IMG/VR virus record: IMGVR_UViG_3300023176_002717
Coordinates: 1 to 42,756 of that record
DNA from: a virus
DNA: 42,756 nt
Reading direction: 5' to 3' (one strand)
Positions 36,615-42,756 of the stretch are shown here, piece after piece. The position numbers were made by a program, and so were the translations under genes. The notes beneath the pieces were generated by a model. The model was not told the origin of the DNA, made no database searches, and saw only the letters and a list, made by a program, of their open reading frames with translations. The number at the start of each line of letters is the position of its first letter. Position 1 is the stretch's first letter.

Positions 36615-37091
36615 CTATACCTTAATGCCCTTAGTTTGGTCAATGCGCGGTACAGCATAAAAACTGCTAATAGCATTAGAAATCCAGCCTCCAGCACCAT
36701 TAAATTTAATCCTTAAGGTGAGTAAAGAGAACAATTCCATTATGGATAATGCTATAGCGGCATTTTCGAAGTTGTCATAAGACCAATAATAAAGTGATGC
36801 TAGCCACGCCGGGGTTGATTGATACTCCATTGATATAATAACAGTCCCTACAAGTATTGCTTTGGCCGAGCAAAGAAGAACTGTAAGCAGCATTACTGCC
36901 GAAAACATAACCGTTGGCATTGATAGTTTGAATGCTTTGTTTGCAACATGCGCCCTGACATATGCCCACATGCCTATTACAACATAGAAGAAAAGAGTCT
37001 GTATCTCTCCAGAGAACGTCTCTGAATACCAGAAAGCAAACAGCTTATCTATCAGCAAGGTTAACAGGACAAACGGCGCAAAGATTTTCAC
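36615..37091 (-). CDS. Membrane protein, about four transmembrane helices
   Basis: A 158-residue protein, GTG start coupled to the preceding 28-codon gene. Hydrophobic helices at about 1-18, 30-49, 55-80 and 105-125 by eye. I do not recognise it. It stands with two other membrane genes between fibre and head-tail genes; lysis, exclusion or export functions are all conceivable. Confidence 0.55.
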   Translation of the reverse strand: MKIFAPFVLLTLLIDKLFAFWYSETFSGEIQTLFFYVVIGMWAYVRAHVANKAFKLSMPTVMFSAVMLLTVLLCSAKAILVGTVIISMEYQSTPAWLASLYYWSYDNFENAAIALSIMELFSLLTLRIKFNGAGGWISNAISSFYAVPRIDQTKGIKV

Positions 37092-37174
37092 TTTTTGCCG
37101 CCCTTGTTTTTATTGCCAGTTGTTGGAATCTCTAGCTTTGGTGGTTGGGAACCTGCCCCGCCTGCATTAGCCAT
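37088..37174 (-). CDS. Very small Gly/Lys-rich peptide, 28 residues
   Basis: A 28-residue frame (MANAGGAGSQPPKLEIPTT, then a Lys/Asn/Gly tail) with a strong AGGAGG site. Its stop overlaps the GTG start of the next gene (GTGA). It may serve mainly to bring ribosomes to that gene, or be a genuine small peptide. It is the first gene after the terminator at 37213-37237. Confidence 0.45.
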   Translation of the reverse strand: MANAGGAGSQPPKLEIPTTGNKNKGGKK

Positions 37175-37212
37175 AACGGCCTCCTGAATTTACCTTGACT
37201 ATATACTAGCCT

Positions 37213-37237
37213 AAAAAAAGCCCCCGGTTAAGGGGGC
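37213..37237 (-). terminator. Rho-independent terminator after the giant fibre gene
   Basis: On the minus strand GCCCCC/GGGGGC with a 6-base loop, followed by seven T. It lies 8 bases after the fibre stop and upstream of the membrane and connector genes. Confidence 0.85.
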
Positions 37238-37244
37238 GGTGTAA

Positions 37245-40200
37245 TCAAAGTGATTTTATCATTATTGAACCGTTGTTGATCTCAATTGACCTTCTGGTTC
37301 CGGTGTCAGTATCGGTCATGATAAACACATCGCCAGTACCAAGCTCAAGATTTCCATTCAGCTTGAACGTGTCGGTCTCTTCATCGGCATCAGTAAACGC
37401 ACCAAGCCATGAATCCTCATTGGTGGTCAGTCTGTAGAACTCTGCCTCTGTAGGTACCTGATCTTCTGCGTATCGATACATCTGTAAGTGCGACACACCA
37501 ACGATGCTATTGCCGATGCTGACATCGTTTGTAGCAAAGTCAGACAATGGTCTGTGCAGTCGAATCAGGCGGCCATTTGATGATTCGCCCTCGTGCTCAC
37601 CATCTACCACCACGTAAGCTGCCATTTCAGGATCTGCACTTTGATCACCAAGGCGATAAGGGCGCAACATGATTGCCACATGCTCTGGAACTCTTACCCT
37701 TTCTGTGTTGTACAGGGAAGGGTCAAACAATCCGAAGCGGTCATGAGGATCACCTGAGTTAACAGGGTATCGAGCGTAAGTAGTTGACGCTGTCCACGTC
37801 TCAGTGATGCTGCGTGTTGCTTCCACGTTCCAGGTGAATGCAGCATTGGCAAGGGCTGTCGTAGGGCGAACAAACAGCACTCGGCGAGCATTAGGAAGGT
37901 CATTGTTTACCGCATCATAGGTGAACGAGATAGTACGAACCACCGGAGAACCTGCAACAGTGTATGAGTAGTTTCTGTTTCCGATGGTTTGGTCGGCGGC
38001 CAGATTTGAAATGGTTATCGTCTCTGAATGGGTTCCGGAATCGGTACCATTGTTATCTAAATGGATTGCCACGGTTAGCGTCAGCGATCCGGTCAGATCA
38101 TCAGGAATAATAACCTCAGCCTCTACAGCAGTTGACGTTCCTACTGGCGTGTGCCACTGACGACCATCTACCTCTAGCTGTGAAGCGTAGGTTCGGGTAC
38201 GACTGCTACCATCTTCTCGACCAATGTTAAGGAATAAACCCTCTTGCCCAGACAGAGCCATCAATGGTGTCGATGACGAAGGGCCAACACGAACCATTGA
38301 TTGATTATCTGTATTCGTTAGAGGTCGCTGCAACGAATAATCAAACATGATTATCTTGTACGCGCCACTGCCTATGTCACTTTTTCCTGCTGTATTACGA
38401 ATGCGAACATTGCTATTCAAAATATACGACTGAAAGCCAGGAAACGCAGTGTTAAGTGAGTCGTCAGGCGTATTGTAAAAGAAAATATTGTTGTTCTGGA
38501 ATCCTACAAACTCAACTCCAGTAATATCGTCAAAGTAGTTGCCTGTGGCGCTCCTGACGTTCTCATCCCACAACTTAGCTGCCTCACGAACAAGACCAAA
38601 CTGGCTTGCTGATGGCAGTGAGCGCCAACCGCTTGCTGTTGTGGTTGTTCTGGTAAGGTCGTTACTCAAAGCTGTTAGAACTTCAGGAAGCGAGCTTGTC
38701 GGAACCTCATCAAATATTGCGTGATCAAGGTTAGAGTCAAGGTTCTCCCTGTCAATCTTAAAGCTTCCGGCTGCTCCGGAAAGCATTTCATTACTTGCCG
38801 TACCGTTGACAGCGTAGGCTGTTCCAGCGGGGTTATTAATGTCAAAGGATGATTGAGGCAATACAGCAGTAAACGCCTGTCGATCAAGGATGATCCCGAT
38901 AGGAGTAACACTAACCGTTTTGGTATTGTCATCTACCTCAACAAGATTGGTAACGTTAACGAACTTAGGTACCAAGAATGTGATGCTCCGGGTTCCTTCG
39001 AAGTGCGCCAGAATGCCGTTCTGCTGCCCTACATTAACGTAGTGAGACAGATCATTATTGCTCGATGCGTCATTGTCTTTAACGTACAGGTCGCCAGCAG
39101 TCCAAGGTGTAGGATCACCTGCAACCTCTAACCCGTTTAGCTTAGTTTCCTGTTCGTAGCTTAAAGAATGATTGGTAAGAAGTAGTGCTTGCGCTGTTGG
39201 CTCCAGCTTTTCAATATCAATGCTTCCATCTGCAATGGCTGGAATTACATTAATATCGTCTGTCAGATTGTAGCCACGGTTTACATTGGTCTGAACAATA
39301 TCAATAGTCTGACCAAGCGCATAGTTGAGGCCACTGTAATTATCTGCAAGTCCGGCAGTATCAAACACGTAGTATGTATCTGTGGAGCCTGTCAAAGTAA
39401 CAGCCCTGAAGTCATCCTCTAAGTTATGTCGGAACACTTCATTTCCGTCACGGTCTTTTACAACCAGGAATGCACTACTTAGGAATGTTGTCAAATCAGC
39501 AGGCTGAATGGTTCCGTCAATATCGAAGTACAGCAGCGCGCTAGACAGTAGGTTGGCCCCAGTCTCTCCAGTGAACGCATTAACCTGTGCCTGTGTTGCA
39601 CTGAATAGCGCGTCTGTCGTTACCGATTCATCACCACCGATGTATTCTTGAGTCTCACCACTCTGAGGGTTGTTAGGATCGGTTGATGGGTTAATAAATG
39701 GCGCATGATCTAGCACATACGGTGACAAAAATATTCTAATGTCAGATATATCAGTCCTCAGTATTGCGCGCTGTTCGGATGTTGTGTCAACTTCCTCAAT
39801 AGTGTTAAGAAATCTAATCTCAGACAGCGAGATAATGTCATTGGTAGCGTTACGGATAACCAACCAGTCATCGTTGGTTGAGTTATTCAGCCTGCTTGGA
39901 TTGTCTTGCAATGCGACAATTACATCACCCTGCTCAACACCAAAACCACCAAAGCTATCATTTCCAACCCTAACCACATAAGCATCGCCAGCAGTAGGGG
40001 TGACACCAATTGGGAACCCTGCAATTGTACCTAGTGTAGGATTCAGGGATACGGTAGTGCCTACCTGTAAGTGGAATAATCCATTAGGAAGTAGCAATGC
40101 AGCACTGGAAAGCGTCACGCGAGTAGCCACCCATGGCTGACCACGGGCTGACTGTGCCAATGTCACAAGATCGTTCTGATGAGCTTCAATGAAGTTTAAC

Positions 40201-42548
40201 AGTGTACCAGTCGCACTACCTCTGCGAATGTTGTTCGCACCTTCAACATCAATAACTACCGTGTTTGTTGGTGTTAATCCAGTATCAAAGCGAGCGGTAC
40301 CAGCTTGGTTGAGCACTGTAAATTCTACTGGGTCAGATGCTCCAACGCCTTGAGCTGTTATCTCTGCATCCGTAGGAAGGATGAAGTTCACACGGGCGTC
40401 ATCACTGCGAGCATAAAGCCCCGTATTTCCAGAGTATAAGTCAAAGTTTGTTGGGCCAATATTGACAGAATCAGTAAACGGAACAAACGGGCCACTAAAG
40501 CGATTGGCGTTAGTGCCGGGGCTTGCAGCAGCTACAATGCCAAACAGGCGGTTAAGTTGGTCAAGGCCATCCTGAACAGTGTTTATGCTTTCGTCTATGT
40601 TTGCAAAGGCGGCGTCATCAGCCAGAACTTGAGAGGCTCTAGCATTACCAGTAACAGAAGTCACCAGCCAGTCTGTACCGGAAGATGGCAGGGTGATAGT
40701 GATTGTCTGGCCCTCAAAGCGCATTTGATTAGCTTGGCCTGCAATGGTATTGCCGCCAGCCGGGATGAAGTCTGCTCGAAGATTAGAAGCGCCACGGTTA
40801 ACGATAAAGCTAAACGACAAATCACGACCAGGGTTCAACGCTAAGAAATCAGCAATTGAGCTAAACCGGATGGCCTGAGTAACTGATGTGTTTGTATTGG
40901 TCAGTCGGATAGTACGATCAAGGTAGTTCGTATAGTTCGTTGTGTTAATTGTGAACTCTTGAGCGTTAATCTCTACAGGCGGCAAAGGTTGAGGTATATC
41001 GCCTTCAAATACCGGGCTTTCAACTACTCGGTAATCATTAGCAGCAAATATTCGGACAATGGTGCCGGATCGCATTTGAATAGTGTTCGCTGCAACTGGA
41101 GTTGTTGGTATCTCATTTCCGTTCAGGTCTAGCAATCCAGCCCTCTGAGCTACAAGCGTAGCGTCTGCCCGGTTTGAATCTGTGTTTTGATCATTGGCAA
41201 CAATCCATAAGGCTGAGTTGTTATTTAGTGAGGCGTCAACCAAGTCCTGCGCATCTTCCTCCGTTGGCATATCGCGGCGCAGCGTTACCGGGTGATCCGC
41301 TACGGCGGCAGGAGTAATCCAGCTACGAACACCAGCGGCTGTTGAGGTTAGAACCTGACCGTCAGATGCCGGATTGCCTAAATCATCTTCTACAAATTGC
41401 TGAGTGGAGAAGTTGCGCTCAAATTCAATATAAGGAAACTCGACTTCTTCAGTTGGCCCGGTTGGGTTTGTTGGGTCAATAGGGAAGTCAATAGTCTGGC
41501 CTGCTAACTGGACATTACCACTTGCACAGCGAATGTCAGAGAATATGCGCGTACCAGTTGGCGGAAATCCGATTGGCTCCGGCGGCGTTACCTCAACATC
41601 GCCTGGTGGTATATCGAATGTTTTAACAGGCGCGGGGTTTGAGTCAACAAAATCAAACAGCGGGTTAGGGTCGTCATAACCGTTTTCCCAAATGGTGAAG
41701 TTACAACCTGTGAATGTTGTGGTTGTAGGGTTGTTGATTGTGTATTTGGTTACGCGGCCCGGCAATGGGTTATTAAATGCGAAGCGGTGGCCAGGGTTGC
41801 CAGTGAATGTTTCTGACTTATCCGCTGGCGATGGGTCGTTACGCTGTTCTGCAAACTTAGGATAGAATGCCCGGCCTGAGCCTGCTGTAGTGACGAGGCT
41901 TGTTATTGGATAGCTCTCGGTATCGTTAACAGTGTTTGAGTATCGAAGCGCAGAACCGCCGCCATAGATATTACCACCACCGCCAATGTCATTCTGACCA
42001 AGGCGAAGACCGCCACCGGATCGAGGCGCAAGCTCACCGTTAATTGTTACACGGCTAAGGCCATTAACAACACCAACAGTCATGCCGGACTCTTGCAGGG
42101 TTGAGCCGTCAGACATTGGAATTTCACCCGGATCAAGATTCATGATACTGGCGACCGCCGTATCGTCATTATCCGTGAAGGCATTTGTATTTGCGTTTGA
42201 CTCGTACAGAGTCTTAATCATTTCTGGGCTATTCTCAGCCGCTAGAAGCTGCCATTGGTTGGCGTCATAGGTGCTAGGCTCATCTTCGCCAGACCAGCGG
42301 AATGTCGAGCCTCCAGTGATCTCTACGACCGTATAAACTGAGCGAGGGTCATTTCGTAGCTCATCTGGGTTGGCTGTGTAGTAAGTGTCGCGCGCAGCAA
42401 TATCAGCAAAAGGGCTTGGCGGGCTTGGCACTTCTGGAACCTGAGCCTGACCGCCGCCACCAAAACCTGGGTATCGGCGAGCATCAACGCTAACCGAAAG
42501 AGACAGCGCCATTATCAGCAATGGCACCATTAGCATAATCCGTTTCAT
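37245..42548 (-). CDS. Giant fibre-like protein with an N-terminal signal peptide
   Basis: A 1767-residue protein. Residues 1-23 look like a Sec signal peptide: KR, then hydrophobic MLMVPLLIMALSLSVSV, then VDA just before RRYPG. Next comes a Gly/Pro linker, then IAARDTYYTANPDELRND...FRWSGEDEPSTYDANQWQLL, the short tail-fibre module seen in many phage fibres. The rest is long, Thr/Asn/Asp-rich beta structure with no recognised enzyme motif and a short final NNGSIMIKSL. A fibre or adhesin that sits in the structural operon and yet carries an export signal is unusual. The start at 42548 has GAGG ribosome-binding sequence upstream (AAGAGGAAGTAAAA). Confidence 0.65.
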   Translation of the reverse strand: MKRIMLMVPLLIMALSLSVSVDARRYPGFGGGGQAQVPEVPSPPSPFADIAARDTYYTANPDELRNDPRSVYTVVEITGGSTFRWSGEDEPSTYDANQWQLLAAENSPEMIKTLYESNANTNAFTDNDDTAVASIMNLDPGEIPMSDGSTLQESGMTVGVVNGLSRVTINGELAPRSGGGLRLGQNDIGGGGNIYGGGSALRYSNTVNDTESYPITSLVTTAGSGRAFYPKFAEQRNDPSPADKSETFTGNPGHRFAFNNPLPGRVTKYTINNPTTTTFTGCNFTIWENGYDDPNPLFDFVDSNPAPVKTFDIPPGDVEVTPPEPIGFPPTGTRIFSDIRCASGNVQLAGQTIDFPIDPTNPTGPTEEVEFPYIEFERNFSTQQFVEDDLGNPASDGQVLTSTAAGVRSWITPAAVADHPVTLRRDMPTEEDAQDLVDASLNNNSALWIVANDQNTDSNRADATLVAQRAGLLDLNGNEIPTTPVAANTIQMRSGTIVRIFAANDYRVVESPVFEGDIPQPLPPVEINAQEFTINTTNYTNYLDRTIRLTNTNTSVTQAIRFSSIADFLALNPGRDLSFSFIVNRGASNLRADFIPAGGNTIAGQANQMRFEGQTITITLPSSGTDWLVTSVTGNARASQVLADDAAFANIDESINTVQDGLDQLNRLFGIVAAASPGTNANRFSGPFVPFTDSVNIGPTNFDLYSGNTGLYARSDDARVNFILPTDAEITAQGVGASDPVEFTVLNQAGTARFDTGLTPTNTVVIDVEGANNIRRGSATGTLLNFIEAHQNDLVTLAQSARGQPWVATRVTLSSAALLLPNGLFHLQVGTTVSLNPTLGTIAGFPIGVTPTAGDAYVVRVGNDSFGGFGVEQGDVIVALQDNPSRLNNSTNDDWLVIRNATNDIISLSEIRFLNTIEEVDTTSEQRAILRTDISDIRIFLSPYVLDHAPFINPSTDPNNPQSGETQEYIGGDESVTTDALFSATQAQVNAFTGETGANLLSSALLYFDIDGTIQPADLTTFLSSAFLVVKDRDGNEVFRHNLEDDFRAVTLTGSTDTYYVFDTAGLADNYSGLNYALGQTIDIVQTNVNRGYNLTDDINVIPAIADGSIDIEKLEPTAQALLLTNHSLSYEQETKLNGLEVAGDPTPWTAGDLYVKDNDASSNNDLSHYVNVGQQNGILAHFEGTRSITFLVPKFVNVTNLVEVDDNTKTVSVTPIGIILDRQAFTAVLPQSSFDINNPAGTAYAVNGTASNEMLSGAAGSFKIDRENLDSNLDHAIFDEVPTSSLPEVLTALSNDLTRTTTTASGWRSLPSASQFGLVREAAKLWDENVRSATGNYFDDITGVEFVGFQNNNIFFYNTPDDSLNTAFPGFQSYILNSNVRIRNTAGKSDIGSGAYKIIMFDYSLQRPLTNTDNQSMVRVGPSSSTPLMALSGQEGLFLNIGREDGSSRTRTYASQLEVDGRQWHTPVGTSTAVEAEVIIPDDLTGSLTLTVAIHLDNNGTDSGTHSETITISNLAADQTIGNRNYSYTVAGSPVVRTISFTYDAVNNDLPNARRVLFVRPTTALANAAFTWNVEATRSITETWTASTTYARYPVNSGDPHDRFGLFDPSLYNTERVRVPEHVAIMLRPYRLGDQSADPEMAAYVVVDGEHEGESSNGRLIRLHRPLSDFATNDVSIGNSIVGVSHLQMYRYAEDQVPTEAEFYRLTTNEDSWLGAFTDADEETDTFKLNGNLELGTGDVFIMTDTDTGTRRSIEINNGSIMIKSL

Positions 42549-42562
42549 TTTTACTTCCTCTT

Positions 42563-42756
42563 TTAAAGTTCGGTTTCTGGTGGAGAGTACTTATCTTTCC
42601 ACTCTATCGCTTGTTCTTTCGTGATGTGTTCGCCACCGTCTAGCAGGCCAGTGAATAGGTACTGGCCGTTTAATACGGTAGGCTTACACGTTGCGCTCAT
42701 TAACTCATCAGCTACAGATTGATCGCTGATTAGTGTGTATGCGTACACTGGTTGCG
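42563..42756 (-). CDS. 5'-truncated small protein at the right edge
   Basis: At least 61 residues are encoded, starting by GTG at 42748, but the frame is open to the window edge, so the true start may lie outside. The product (SDQSVADELMSATCKPTVLNG, ending DKYSPPETEL) is acidic and soluble and not recognised. It lies 14 bases before the giant fibre gene, in the same direction. Confidence 0.5.
   Translation of the reverse strand, partial: QPVYAYTLISDQSVADELMSATCKPTVLNGQYLFTGLLDGGEHITKEQAIEWKDKYSPPETEL

Overview
The window looks like most of the genome of a siphovirus (or an inducible prophage) infecting a Gram-negative, probably gammaproteobacterial, host. The grounds are a two-component Rz/Rz1-type spanin pair, which needs an outer membrane. 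There are also lambdoid-style NinB and NinG, a lambda P-like helicase loader, Rha/KilAC and YopX-type accessory proteins, an SSB with a DDIPF tail, and promoters that fit the sigma70 consensus. Base composition is moderately AT-rich. No integrase and no full-length CI/LexA-type repressor is visible, so the lifestyle is undecided. The species cannot be named from sequence alone.

Layout. A control region at about 12,480-12,556 separates two transcription directions. Leftward from it run two small early genes, a Rad52-type annealing protein and SSB, small genes of unknown function, a transglutaminase-like cysteine peptidase lipoprotein and a GroES-like protein. These are followed by the small terminase, an HNH endonuclease, the large terminase, the portal, a Mu F-like protein, small genes, the i-spanin, o-spanin and M15 endolysin, a terminator, and a protease-scaffold fusion. 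The left edge cuts the next gene after its first two codons, and this is where the major capsid protein is expected. No capsid gene is present elsewhere, so the window is not a complete genome. The right end continues the same leftward late direction from 42,756 down to 26,285: a 5'-truncated small gene, a 1767-residue fibre-like protein with a signal peptide, small membrane proteins (holin candidates), head-tail connectors, tail terminator, tail tube, tape measure, NlpC/P60 and J-like tail-tip proteins, and a repeat-built fibre.

Rightward from the control region (12,557-26,284) are accessory and replication genes in modules, several of them separated by a terminator followed by a promoter. 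They are a Cro-like regulator, YopX, small proteins, a DUF1391-like peptide, a C5 cytosine methyltransferase, a ribbon-helix-helix regulator with a palindromic operator on its own promoter, and a replication trio. The trio is an O-like initiator carrying 10-bp iterons, a P-like loader and a DnaB helicase. After these come a TerB-like cassette, DUF551 and other small genes, a Rha/KilAC regulator behind a structured leader, a lipoprotein with its own promoter and terminator, tRNA-Arg(UCU), an apparently unclassified structured RNA, a DUF7448-like protein, NinB, NinG and a secreted barrel-like protein. The rightward and leftward units meet at 26,284/26,285 with no base between their stop codons.

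The points that most deserve a second look are the structured RNA at 23,921-24,035, the superimposed opposing promoters at 12,498-12,548 with an operator-like 10-mer shared with 23,501-23,510, the iteron array inside the initiator gene, the RHH operator, the GroES-like protein and the signal-peptide-bearing giant fibre.
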